Of a stretch of DNA of 9,991 nt, positions 1-7,498 are shown one piece after another. How positions within the stretch are numbered: the stretch's first letter is position 1; every line of letters starts with the position of its first letter. The DNA is taken from positions 1 through 9,991 of the forward strand of contig JAQVYP010000058.1 of the NCBI GenBank assembly GCA_029004655.1. The letters run 5' to 3'. The notes beneath the pieces are model-generated. The model saw nothing but the letters and a program-made list of their open reading frames with translations. It did not search any database and was not told the origin of the DNA. The DNA is from Oscillospiraceae bacterium. Lineage in GTDB: Bacteria > Bacillota > Clostridia > Oscillospirales > Acutalibacteraceae. The translations under genes and the position numbers were made by a program.

Positions 1-74
1 CCTTTTTTGATTATATTTTATATGAGGTCAAGAAAAATTGCGAATGTGTGGAATGAAAAAGTATGGCAAAATAA

Positions 75-114
75 AACTCCCCGTTTACCGTATTGCTACG
101 ATAAACGGGGAGTT
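75..114 (-). terminator. Rho-independent terminator of ppdK
   Basis: A 13-bp perfect stem (75-87 with 102-114, AACTCCCCGTTTA and its complement) continues after one mismatch into four more pairs closed by a TTGC tetraloop at 93-96. Read on the minus strand, the GC-rich stem is followed by a T-rich run (TTTTATTTT). It lies about 125 nt past the ppdK stop, so it is the expected end of that transcript. The plus-strand side lacks a T run. Confidence 0.85.
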
Positions 115-239
115 GCTTTAGATATAAAGGTTTATCTTAATATCTTTCCATCCATGTACTCTGCGCTTTGTTGAAAATGAATACAGATAGTTCTGCGCAT
201 CTTCAAGCGTAAGAGTGAAGGAAACGAACTTCAGGTATC

Positions 240-2882
240 TTATTTCCTGCCATCCTTGATAGCTGCCTGTGCAGCAGCTAAACGTGCAATCGGAACACGG
301 AAAGGTGAGCAAGAAACATAGTTGAGACCAATGTTATGGCAGAACTCAACTGTTGACGGGTCACCGCCATGCTCGCCGCAGATACCAAGCTTAATGTCAG
401 GTCTTGTAGAACGACCAAGCTCACAAGCCATCTTCACAAGTTTGCCAACGCCGATCTGGTCAAGCTTAGCAAATGGATCAGACTCGTAAATCTTAGCATC
501 ATAGTAAGCGTCAAGGAAGTTACCTGCATCATCACGGCTGAAGCCGAATGTCATTTGAGTAAGATCGTTTGTGCCGAATGAGAAGAACTCAGCTTCTTTA
601 GCAATTTCATCTGCTGTTAAAGCAGCACGAGGAATTTCAATCATAGTACCGACTTTATAATGCAAATCAACACCTGCATCAGCAATAAGCTTGTCTGCAG
701 TTGAAGTAACAATGTCCTTAACATATTTAAGTTCCTTAATTTCGCCTACAAGAGGAATCATGATTTCAGGAACAATTTTATATTCAGGATGTGCTTTGTT
801 TACATTAATAGCAGCATTTATAACAGCAGTTGTCTGCATTGCAGCGATTTCAGGATAGGTAACTGCAAGACGGCAACCACGATGACCCATCATTGGATTG
901 AACTCATGGAGTCCTTCAATGATTGTTTTAAGTTCTTCCACCGGAAGCTTCATCTCACCTGCAAGCTCAATGATATCTTCTTCTTTTTGAGGAACAAACT
1001 CATGAAGCGGCGGGTCAAGGAAACGAACAGTCATAGGACGTCCTTCAAGAACGGTAAACATTTCTTCAAAGTCACCTTGTTGAAGAGGAAGAATCTTAGC
1101 AAGAGCCTTTTCTCTTTCTTCAACTGTCTTGGAAACGATCATCTCACGGATAGCCTTGATACGTACGCCTTCAAAGAACATGTGCTCTGTGCGGCAAAGG
1201 CCAATACCTTCTGCACCAAACTTAACAGCCTGAGCGGTATCTTTTGGTGTATCAGCATTTGTGCGAACCTTAAGAGTTCTGCGTGAATCAGCCCAAGTCA
1301 TGAAACGATCAAAGTCGCCGGAAATTGTAGCTTCAACAGTTGGAACAGCACCGTCATAAATCTTGCCGGTTGAACCGTCAAGTGAAATATAGTCGCCTTC
1401 ATTGTATTTCTTACCGGCAAGTTCAAAATAGCCCTTGTCAGCGTGCATTGCGATTTCGCCGCAGCCGGAAACACAGCAAGTTCCCATTCCGCGAGCAACA
1501 ACAGCAGCGTGAGAAGTCATACCGCCGCGAACTGTGAGGATACCTTGAGCAGCAGCCATTCCTTCGATATCTTCTGGAGATGTCTCAAGACGAACAAGAA
1601 TAATTTTTTCGCCCTTAGTAGCCCAATCCTTAGCTTCTTCAGCTGTGAAAACAACCTTGCCGCAAGCAGCACCCGGAGATGCAGCAAGACCGGAACCGAT
1701 TGGAGTAGCAGCCTTTATTGCTTTAGCGTCAAACTGAGGATGAAGAAGAGCATCGAGTTGCTTCGGATCAACGCGAAGAACTGCTTCTTCTTCGGTAAGA
1801 ACGCCTTCATCAACGAGGTCAACTGCAACTTTAAGAGCAGCAGCAGCAGTTCTCTTACCGCTACGTGTTTGAAGCATGTAAAGCGTACCATTTTCAATAG
1901 TAAACTCCATGTCCTGCATATCTCTGTAATGTGATTCAAGTTTGTTTGCAATTGCTACAAACTGATCATAAACTTCCGGCATATCATCTTTAAGATGAGA
2001 AATTGGGTTTGGTGTGCGAACACCGGCAACAACGTCTTCACCCTGTGCATTGATGAGGTATTCACCAAACAAAGCTTTTTCACCGGTAGCCGGGTCACGA
2101 GTAAATGCAACACCTGTTCCGGAATTTTCGTTCAAGTTACCGAAAACCATCGGTTGAACGTTAACAGCAGTACCCCAGCTGTAAGGAATATCGTTCATAC
2201 GGCGATATACGTTTGCACGAGGGTTGTCCCATGAACGGAAAACAGCCTTAACTGATTCCATCATCTGAATCTTAGGATCAGTTGGGAACTCTTCGCCCTT
2301 TTGCTCTTTATAATAAGCTTTAAAGAGAGCAACAAGCTCCTTCATGTCATTAACATCAAGTTCAATATCGTTTTTAACACCCTTTTTGTCCTTCATCTCG
2401 TCGATGATAACTTCAAAGGTTTTCTTTGAGATTTCCATAACAACGTCAGAGAACATCTGGATAAAGCGACGATATGAATCATAAACAAAACGTGCAAATT
2501 TTGGATCTGAGTTTCCGGCAATAAGACCGGCAGCAACCTCGTCGTTAAGGCCAAGGTTAAGGATGGTGTCCATCATACCAGGCATAGATGCACGAGCACC
2601 TGAACGAACAGAAACCAGAAGCGGATTGGTTATGCTTCCAAACTTTTTGCCGTTAAGCTCTTCAATTTTTGCAAGGGATGAATAGATTTCATCTTCAATG
2701 TCCGAAGCAATTACTTTGCCATCCTCGTAGTAACGGGTGCAAGCCTCGGTAGATACAGTGAATCCTTGTGGAACCGGCATACCGAGCTTAACCATTTGAG
2801 CAAGGTTAGCACCTTTTCCGCCGAGGAGTTCACGCATGGATTCGTCGCCTTCTGAAAACAGGTAGACATACTTGTGACTCAA
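240..2882 (-). CDS. ppdK: Pyruvate, phosphate dikinase
   Basis: This cytosolic enzyme interconverts ATP, pyruvate and phosphate with AMP, PEP and pyrophosphate; in anaerobes it often works in PPi-linked glycolysis or PEP supply. All three family domains are present: an N-terminal nucleotide-binding ATP-grasp domain (LLGGKGANLAQM near residue 20, to about 340), the swivelling phosphohistidine domain with GGMTSHAAVVARG (catalytic His458, preceded by Thr456, the site targeted by regulatory PDRP kinases where present), and the C-terminal PEP/pyruvate TIM barrel with GIGLCRTEHMFF, FGTNDLTQMTFG and CGEHGGDP (catalytic Cys835). These match His455 and Cys831 of the Clostridium symbiosum enzyme. The frame can begin at TTG 2891, but AGGAGG (2897-2892) directly abuts that codon; the TTG at 2882 sits 9 nt from it and gives M-SHKYVYLF, typical of the family, at 880 residues. 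It is monocistronic. Confidence 0.97.
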   Translation of the reverse strand: MSHKYVYLFSEGDESMRELLGGKGANLAQMVKLGMPVPQGFTVSTEACTRYYEDGKVIASDIEDEIYSSLAKIEELNGKKFGSITNPLLVSVRSGARASMPGMMDTILNLGLNDEVAAGLIAGNSDPKFARFVYDSYRRFIQMFSDVVMEISKKTFEVIIDEMKDKKGVKNDIELDVNDMKELVALFKAYYKEQKGEEFPTDPKIQMMESVKAVFRSWDNPRANVYRRMNDIPYSWGTAVNVQPMVFGNLNENSGTGVAFTRDPATGEKALFGEYLINAQGEDVVAGVRTPNPISHLKDDMPEVYDQFVAIANKLESHYRDMQDMEFTIENGTLYMLQTRSGKRTAAAALKVAVDLVDEGVLTEEEAVLRVDPKQLDALLHPQFDAKAIKAATPIGSGLAASPGAACGKVVFTAEEAKDWATKGEKIILVRLETSPEDIEGMAAAQGILTVRGGMTSHAAVVARGMGTCCVSGCGEIAMHADKGYFELAGKKYNEGDYISLDGSTGKIYDGAVPTVEATISGDFDRFMTWADSRRTLKVRTNADTPKDTAQAVKFGAEGIGLCRTEHMFFEGVRIKAIREMIVSKTVEEREKALAKILPLQQGDFEEMFTVLEGRPMTVRFLDPPLHEFVPQKEEDIIELAGEMKLPVEELKTIIEGLHEFNPMMGHRGCRLAVTYPEIAAMQTTAVINAAINVNKAHPEYKIVPEIMIPLVGEIKELKYVKDIVTSTADKLIADAGVDLHYKVGTMIEIPRAALTADEIAKEAEFFSFGTNDLTQMTFGFSRDDAGNFLDAYYDAKIYESDPFAKLDQIGVGKLVKMACELGRSTRPDIKLGICGEHGGDPSTVEFCHNIGLNYVSCSPFRVPIARLAAAQAAIKDGRK

Positions 2883-2891
2883 CAGAATCAA

Positions 2892-3009
2892 CCTCCTAAT
2901 ATTATTAACAGTCTGATACTACGGCACTAAATTAATACCGTAAATTACTTCGAAGCATAATTCTTCAAAGTATCTAAAGAATTATACCAATATTTTGTAC
3001 AAATTGAAA
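2892..3009 (-). promoter_or_regulatory. ppdK: ppdK promoter and structured leader
   Basis: On the minus strand there is a perfect extended -10 (TGGTATAAT, with TATAAT at 2986-2981). A weak -35 (TTTCAA, 3009-3004) lies 17 bp upstream. Transcription would start near 2974, giving a leader of about 90 nt. The leader begins with a 10-bp hairpin (arms 2963-2972 and 2946-2955, one G-U pair, 7-nt loop). A second hairpin follows (TACGG/CCGTA, 2938-2942 with 2920-2924), then the AGGAGG ribosome site at 2897-2892. A stem at the very 5' end often stabilises an mRNA; that role is inference here. No known riboswitch is recognised. Confidence 0.65.
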
Positions 3010-3287
3010 GGGGAAAAATCAATTTTATATATTTTATGCGAAATATTTTTTTATTTAACTGTTAGTACTGTTCATTTTGTCAATTTTTCTATGAAAAACA
3101 CCCTAAAATAAGTAAAATTTTGCATTAAGCTAAAATAACCTCCAAGCTAAAGTACTTATCATATCTGAAACGTATATGTAAATGAAATATTATATTTTTA
3201 TTTCTAACCTAAAAAAGCTCGGCATATATTCTAATAGGACAATAAAGCACACAAGTGTGCGAATGCGAAAGAAAGGGTATGATTAAA
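3010..3287. other. Divergent intergenic region, mostly unassigned
   Basis: This AT-rich stretch separates the divergent ppdK and S1-domain genes. I see no convincing plus-strand promoter: TATATT at 3225-3230 has only a poor -35 partner. On the minus strand TTGACA (3083-3078) has a -10-like TTAAAT only at a 19-bp spacing, so it may be a weak second ppdK promoter. A short direct repeat AAGCTAAA occurs at 3127-3134 and 3144-3151. No RNA gene was recognised. Confidence 0.4.
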
Positions 3288-4223
3288 ATGAAAAGCTACT
3301 ATCCTGAAGGCTACCTTGTTGACACTATGCAAAACAAAAAGGCGTTGACAAGTCCGTCAGCGTTGGCAGAGGCATGCGCAAAAGGGGATGTTTTGGAAGC
3401 TGCAGCAGTTGTTTGTGATGCTGAGCATAATTTAATAGTTAATTTGGGATGTATGAGAGGAATAATTCCCCGTAATGAGGGCGCAATCGGAATTCAGAGT
3501 GGTCAAGTAAGGGATATTGCGCTGATTTCGCGAGTAGGCAAGCCCGTTTGCTTTACAGTAAGTGCAATAACATCTGATTCCGCCGGTACTTCATATGCTT
3601 TGCTCTCAAGGAGAACAGCACAAGAAAAATGCCGTAGAAATTACATATCATCGCTTCATCCGGGTGATATTATTACTGCCAAAATTACGCATCTTGAAAA
3701 TTTCGGTGCGTTTTGTGATATAGGTTGCGGATGTATAGCACTTTTGCCAATTGATACAATTTCCGTATCGAGAATTTCGCATCCAAAAGATAGATTTTCA
3801 TGCGGAGATGAAATAAAAGTTATAGTTCGCTCAATTGATGAAAATGGGCGAATCACACTTTCATTTAAAGAACTTCTTGGCACTTGGGAGGAAAATGCCG
3901 CTAATTTTGTACAAGGGGAGACTGTGTCTGGAATTGTAAGGTCGGTTGAGGAATATGGTGTTTTTGTCGAATTAGCTCCAAACTTGGCAGGTCTTGCGGA
4001 ACCACGTGTGGGTGTAAAGGTTGGTCAGCATGCAAGTGTGTATATAAAGAGTTTGTTACCGGATAAAATGAAGGTTAAACTAATTATTATTGACAGTTTT
4101 GAAAAAGAATATACAAAAAGTCCCACAATTTATTTTTATAACGGAGACCATATGGACTATTGGAAATATTCACCCGATACTGCTTTGAAAACAGTAGCAA
4201 CAGAATTTACGATAAAAGTGTAG
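3288..4223 (+). CDS. S1 RNA-binding domain protein (ribosomal protein S1-like)
   Basis: This 311-residue protein appears to be built from three consecutive S1/OB-fold modules. A degenerate one spans about residues 33-109, the clearest spans 125-194 (GDIITAKITHLENFGAFCDI, then GDEIKVIVRSID and ITLSFKELLG), and a third spans 209-269 (GETVSGIVRSVEEYGVFVEL). S1 modules bind single-stranded RNA, and the LSRR linker after module one resembles ribosomal protein S1 linkers. It is shorter than a canonical 4-6 domain S1 and ends in about 40 residues rich in aromatics and Lys with no domain I recognise. The start at ATG 3288 has AAAGGG 10 nt upstream; the in-frame ATG 3279 is almost on top of that site, and GTG 3255 is less likely. 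Binding of mRNA or ribosomes in the cytosol is inferred from the family. Confidence 0.85.
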   Translation: MKSYYPEGYLVDTMQNKKALTSPSALAEACAKGDVLEAAAVVCDAEHNLIVNLGCMRGIIPRNEGAIGIQSGQVRDIALISRVGKPVCFTVSAITSDSAGTSYALLSRRTAQEKCRRNYISSLHPGDIITAKITHLENFGAFCDIGCGCIALLPIDTISVSRISHPKDRFSCGDEIKVIVRSIDENGRITLSFKELLGTWEENAANFVQGETVSGIVRSVEEYGVFVELAPNLAGLAEPRVGVKVGQHASVYIKSLLPDKMKVKLIIIDSFEKEYTKSPTIYFYNGDHMDYWKYSPDTALKTVATEFTIKV

Positions 4224-4231
4224 TAAAGCAA

Positions 4232-4277
4232 TTGCATACTTAAGGCATTGGGGTTATAATATTGAGTAATCAATATT
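4232..4277 (+). promoter_or_regulatory. mrp promoter with overlapping dyad operator candidate
   Basis: TTGCAT (4232-4237) and a perfect TATAAT (4255-4260) are separated by 17 bp, a strong sigma-A-type promoter just after the S1-domain gene. A perfect inverted repeat, AATATTGA-GTAA-TCAATATT (4258-4277), overlaps the -10 and the expected start site near 4267. A repressor bound there would block initiation. It also lies just ahead of the GGGAG ribosome site (4280-4284). No terminator separates it from the upstream gene, so read-through is possible. Confidence 0.75.
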
Positions 4278-4293
4278 TCGGGAGATGTTAAAT

Positions 4294-5145
4294 ATGGAAG
4301 AAAATAAATGTAATGCCGAGGGCAGTAGCCAATGCAGCGGAGACTGCAGCTCTTGTTCATCTGCACATAAAGAACAGGTTGATTTTACCGAAAAGCTCAA
4401 CGATAAAAGTCATGTTAAACATGTAATCGGAGTCGTAAGCGGTAAAGGTGGCGTCGGGAAATCCATGGTAGCCGCAATGTTGGCAGTGCTCTTAAACCGA
4501 AAGGGTTACAAAGTGGGTATTATGGATGCCGATATCACAGGGCCGTCAATCCCAAAGATGTTCGGAATAAATAAGCGTGCCGTTTCAACACCGGACGGCG
4601 TTTTGCCTGAAGAGACTGCAAACGGAATCAAAATCATGTCAATCAACCTTTTGCTCGACCAGCCTGATGCTCCTGTCGTTTGGCGTGGGCCCGTTATCGG
4701 CGGTGCAGTAAAACAGTTCTGGACCGATGTTGTTTGGGGCGATCTTGATTATATGTTTATTGATATGCCTCCGGGAACCGGTGATGTTCCTCTAACCGTA
4801 TATCAGTCAATTCCGATTGACGGAGTGGTTATTGTTACCTCACCTCAGGACTTGGTTTCACTGATCGTAAAAAAAGCTTATAATATGGCGGTAATGATGA
4901 ATATACCGGTCATTGGAATTGTCGAGAATATGAGCTATGTGAAGTGTCCGGACTGCGGAATAGAACTGAATATTTTTGGTGAAAGCCATATTTCTGAGAT
5001 TTGCAATGAGCTTCAAGTGATGGTTTTAGGCAAAATGCCTATTGATCCGCAATTGTCCTCGCTTTGTGACGACGGAAAATTTGAACGCAATAATGCTGAT
5101 TATCTTTTTGGAGCCGCTGACCTTATCGAAAGCGCTTTGTCATAA
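4294..5145 (+). CDS. mrp: Mrp/NBP35-family iron-sulfur cluster carrier ATPase
   Basis: This is a cytosolic P-loop ATPase of the Mrp/ApbC/NBP35 family, which holds a bridging 4Fe-4S cluster between subunits and delivers it to apo-proteins. It shows the deviant Walker A GKGGVGKS at residues 50-57, MDADITGPSIPKM, the family signature IDMPPGTGD, and the paired cysteines of VKCPDCG (Cys218 and Cys221) that ligate the shared cluster. An N-terminal Cys-rich tail (Cys6, 14, 18, 21) recalls the extra cluster site of eukaryotic NBP35 but has different spacing. The MIP18-like domain (DUF59) that precedes many bacterial Mrp proteins is absent. ATG 4294 is preferred because GGGAG (4280-4284) lies 9 nt upstream; the in-frame ATG 4285 abuts that site. 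The product is 283 residues, co-transcribed with the next gene. Confidence 0.93.
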   Translation: MEENKCNAEGSSQCSGDCSSCSSAHKEQVDFTEKLNDKSHVKHVIGVVSGKGGVGKSMVAAMLAVLLNRKGYKVGIMDADITGPSIPKMFGINKRAVSTPDGVLPEETANGIKIMSINLLLDQPDAPVVWRGPVIGGAVKQFWTDVVWGDLDYMFIDMPPGTGDVPLTVYQSIPIDGVVIVTSPQDLVSLIVKKAYNMAVMMNIPVIGIVENMSYVKCPDCGIELNIFGESHISEICNELQVMVLGKMPIDPQLSSLCDDGKFERNNADYLFGAADLIESALS

Positions 5146-5172
5146 TTTTAAAAAGGTCTAACGGAGGAACAA

Positions 5173-5616
5173 ATGAATAAAACACACGGACAGATAGCGG
5201 AGGACAATTTTAAATCCGGCTGCAACTGCGCACAGGCAGTGATGTCAACCTATGCCGATGAACTTGGTATTGACCAAAGCACGGCATTGAAGCTTTCATC
5301 CTCATTCGGCGGAGGCATGGGCAGGCTGAGAGAGGTCTGCGGTGCCGTAAGCGGGATGTTCATGGTAGCAGGGCTGAAATATGGCTATGATGATTTGAAA
5401 GATCCTGATGCCAAAAAATCACATTACGAACTCATTCAAAAGTTAGCTAAGGAATTCAAGGAGCAAAATGGGTCAATTGTTTGTCGGGAACTCTTGTCGC
5501 TGCCATCGGGTGCAGATGTACCAAGTCCTGAACAACGCACAGAAAAATACTATAAAAAGCGTCCATGCGCAGAATTATGCAAATGCGCATGCGATATATT
5601 AGATAATTATAAGTAA
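5173..5616 (+). CDS. C_GCAxxG_C_C family protein (putative redox protein)
   Basis: This 147-residue cytosolic protein belongs to the C_GCAxxG_C_C family (PF09719/TIGR01909), named for its spaced conserved cysteines. Visible are GCNCAQAV (Cys17, Cys19), GGGMGRLREVCGAVSG (Cys56 in CGAxxG), CRELL (Cys104) and a C-terminal cluster RPCAELCKCAC (Cys132, 136, 138, 140). The biochemical role of the family is unsettled; a redox or metal/cluster function is inferred from the cysteines. Here that fits its position 27 nt after mrp with no promoter or terminator between, which points to one operon. The start is firm: GGAGG at 5163-5167 lies 5 nt before ATG. The extra C-terminal cysteines are more than the family minimum. 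Transcription would end at 5859-5897. Confidence 0.88.
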   Translation: MNKTHGQIAEDNFKSGCNCAQAVMSTYADELGIDQSTALKLSSSFGGGMGRLREVCGAVSGMFMVAGLKYGYDDLKDPDAKKSHYELIQKLAKEFKEQNGSIVCRELLSLPSGADVPSPEQRTEKYYKKRPCAELCKCACDILDNYK

Positions 5617-5657
5617 GAATATGACTTTTAGTTTAACTCTACCGAGCAAGTGTATGA

Positions 5658-5816
5658 CAGAATATCTTTAATCGGCGGGGCTTGCTCCCGCCGAAAATTT
5701 ATGTTTATACACACAAGTATATTTCCACTTTGCTTTCAACGTTCAATTACACTTTTTTAATTTGGACACTGAAAGCAAAGTGGCGGGAGCAAGCCCCCGC
5801 CCTACATCAGATATCC
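5658..5816. repeat. Nested inverted-repeat element (REP/MITE-like)
   Basis: A GC-rich block at 5674-5692 reappears inverted at 5782-5801 with a single G inserted. Each copy is itself a hairpin (5673-5679 with 5687-5693; 5782-5787 with 5796-5801). Between them a second perfect 14-bp inverted repeat, CCACTTTGCTTTCA (5725-5738) with its complement (5770-5783), extends imperfectly towards a T-rich loop. Outer ATATCT/AGATAT remnants (5662-5667 and 5809-5814) suggest the element's edges. It has no coding capacity and no T run after the GC hairpins, so these are not ordinary terminators. It resembles a non-autonomous mobile or REP-type repeat; that origin is inference. Confidence 0.65.
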
Positions 5817-5858
5817 TATAATATAAGATTTCTGCCTAAATTTAATTGTCTTAAATAT

Positions 5859-5897
5859 AAAAAACTTCGGTTCCATTTTTCGGAACCGAAGTTTTTT
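5859..5897. terminator. Bidirectional Rho-independent terminator
   Basis: A perfect 16-bp stem (5859-5874 with 5882-5897) has the core ACTTCGGTTCC and a 7-nt loop. Six A's on the left and six T's on the right give a U tail in either direction. It sits between the convergent C_GCAxxG_C_C gene and the ABC permease gene, whose stop is at 5900, so it can end both transcripts. Confidence 0.92.
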
Positions 5898-5899
5898 AG

Positions 5900-7498
5900 T
5901 TAATGAAGTTTCAAAAATTTGCGTTGTCCCCAATTTTTCAACAGAATAATCAGTAATATGGTTGCCAAGGTTACTAAAGCCAGCACAATGATTAAGCCGG
6001 TTTCTTTTAGAAATCCAACTATTATTGTTGGCAATATACTCAGAGCCATTCCGCCCAAGATTCCGACCATTGCGGCAACACTCTGCTTCACAACGGCGGC
6101 TTCATTCGTCCAATCAAAGACCGGGAAAATAAGATTAACTACAATACCGAAAACCGCTGTAAAAAAGCTGTAAATGAGAGGAATCAAAAATGACATTACT
6201 ATGATAAACAAACCGGGTTTAAAGCTAATAGAAAAAAGCGTAGCGGCAATTAAAACAGTTGGGATATTAATTGTAAGATTAACTAAAATTTTGGCAAGAA
6301 AAATGTCAGCTGTGCGAACAGGCAAAGATTTAATAATGCCCAGCGATTTTCCTTCCATCGAAATAGAAACATCTGTAGTGTTGGTCATTCCAACAAATAT
6401 AGAAATAATCATTGGAATAAGAACATTAACGAAGTTTGCAAGCATTGGTTCCTGCGAAAAAGCCTGCAACAGTGTTTCCTGTGATACAACTGAAATAACT
6501 CCGGCAATTAATAACATTACCGCACCAAAGGCAGTGTTAAAAATATAAATCGGAGATGCAATATATCGTTTGACTTCTCTAATATAAAGAGCTTTTAAAG
6601 GGCGAGAGTTTTTTAATTCTTGCATTTTATAATTGCTAGTGGATTTGGTGCTTGTTAGATATGTGTATATTTGTTTGAATTTTAAACTAACAATCCAGGA
6701 AAACAGAACACCAAACACGGCAGAAATTACAATAAAAGTAAAGATAAATAATATATTAACGCCGGAAACTGCAAGGGTATACATTTGCGTTAACGGATAT
6801 ATGTTGTAAAATGTTGCAATAATTGTGTTTCCAATGTTAAAAAGCTGTTCCGGATTATCTACATTGAATGAAAATGAAAACGATAAAAACATAACCCCAA
6901 CGGTAAATATAAGCATTAAAAGAATATTGACAATGTTTTTGAATTTAAAATGTCCTGCAATAATCCCAATTAAAATACTTAAAATCGTTCCGATTATCAA
7001 TGGAACTATTGGTATAAAAAGCATCATAATTAAAGCCACTAAATAGTAAACTACAGGTGCAGCAGTAAAAACGCCAAAAACAATGGTTGCCGGAATCATA
7101 ACAAAAAGTGTAAAAACTAAATTCATTCCATAAAGAACGATTAATTTAGCAATAATAATGTCAGATGTTTTTACAGGTAGAGACATAATAATATTATAAT
7201 CTCTTGATGTAAAAATGACGCTGCTGCCTTTGCTTATTGTTGTAGCAAGGCAAATGATACTTGATGCAGCCATCATCATTGCAATAAGTGCCTCTGGACG
7301 TCCAAAGTCACGATAAGCTGTTCCAATCATTAAGCTGTACATAAAGCTTGCGCCTAATATAAGTAATCCCAAAAGCATAATCCCAAGAAGAGTGAAAAAT
7401 GTCTTGATTTTTTCATGTTTGTCCTTGCTGTGTAAAGCTTTGTTGATTCCAAAAAAAGATAAATAGTACGCTTTGCAAACAAAAAAAATCTTATTCAT
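5900..7498 (-). CDS. ABC-2-like exporter permease
   Basis: This is a 532-residue integral membrane protein with about 12 predicted hydrophobic segments (for example residues 36-58, 68-88, 118-145, 150-181, 191-211, 248-271, 322-339, 357-371, 402-426, 429-458, 475-497, 501-521). It pairs with the ATPase encoded just upstream, the two genes overlapping by 8 nt (ATGAATAA), so translation is probably coupled. It looks like the large Firmicutes permeases of the YthQ/PF16949 type rather than the shorter EcsB. The two halves carry a matching motif, SLPVKTSDIIIAK (106-118) and SLPVRTADIFLAK (391-403), each before a membrane segment, which points to an internal duplication. No soluble domain or substrate-binding protein is present, so export is likelier than import. 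The substrate cannot be told from sequence. Confidence 0.85.
   Translation of the reverse strand: MNKIFFVCKAYYLSFFGINKALHSKDKHEKIKTFFTLLGIMLLGLLILGASFMYSLMIGTAYRDFGRPEALIAMMMAASSIICLATTISKGSSVIFTSRDYNIIMSLPVKTSDIIIAKLIVLYGMNLVFTLFVMIPATIVFGVFTAAPVVYYLVALIMMLFIPIVPLIIGTILSILIGIIAGHFKFKNIVNILLMLIFTVGVMFLSFSFSFNVDNPEQLFNIGNTIIATFYNIYPLTQMYTLAVSGVNILFIFTFIVISAVFGVLFSWIVSLKFKQIYTYLTSTKSTSNYKMQELKNSRPLKALYIREVKRYIASPIYIFNTAFGAVMLLIAGVISVVSQETLLQAFSQEPMLANFVNVLIPMIISIFVGMTNTTDVSISMEGKSLGIIKSLPVRTADIFLAKILVNLTINIPTVLIAATLFSISFKPGLFIIVMSFLIPLIYSFFTAVFGIVVNLIFPVFDWTNEAAVVKQSVAAMVGILGGMALSILPTIIVGFLKETGLIIVLALVTLATILLIILLKNWGQRKFLKLH

Noticed and set aside
23..169. 48-codon plus-strand ORF at the left edge
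   Set aside because: It runs straight through the ppdK terminator hairpin and has no ribosome site.
789..1934. Several ORFs of 65-165 codons on the plus strand
   Set aside because: All are antisense shadows of ppdK, with Ser/Cys/Asn-rich low-complexity composition and no ribosome sites.
3072..3125. 17-codon minus-strand leader-peptide ORF ahead of ppdK
   Set aside because: GGAGG is 13 nt from its ATG, and the best ppdK promoter lies downstream of it, so it is probably not in the main transcript.
4263..4274. FNR/CRP-type box (TTGA...TCAA) over the mrp promoter
   Set aside because: An FNR site is TTGAT-N4-ATCAA; here the half-sites are two bases too close, so only a generic dyad is claimed.
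5673..5693. GC-rich hairpin as terminator of the C_GCAxxG_C_C gene
   Set aside because: No T run follows on either strand, and it is one half of the larger inverted-repeat element; the terminator at 5859-5897 fits better.
5919..7046. Plus-strand ORFs opposite the ABC permease
   Set aside because: Ile/Thr/Lys-rich mirror images of a hydrophobic gene; no start signals.
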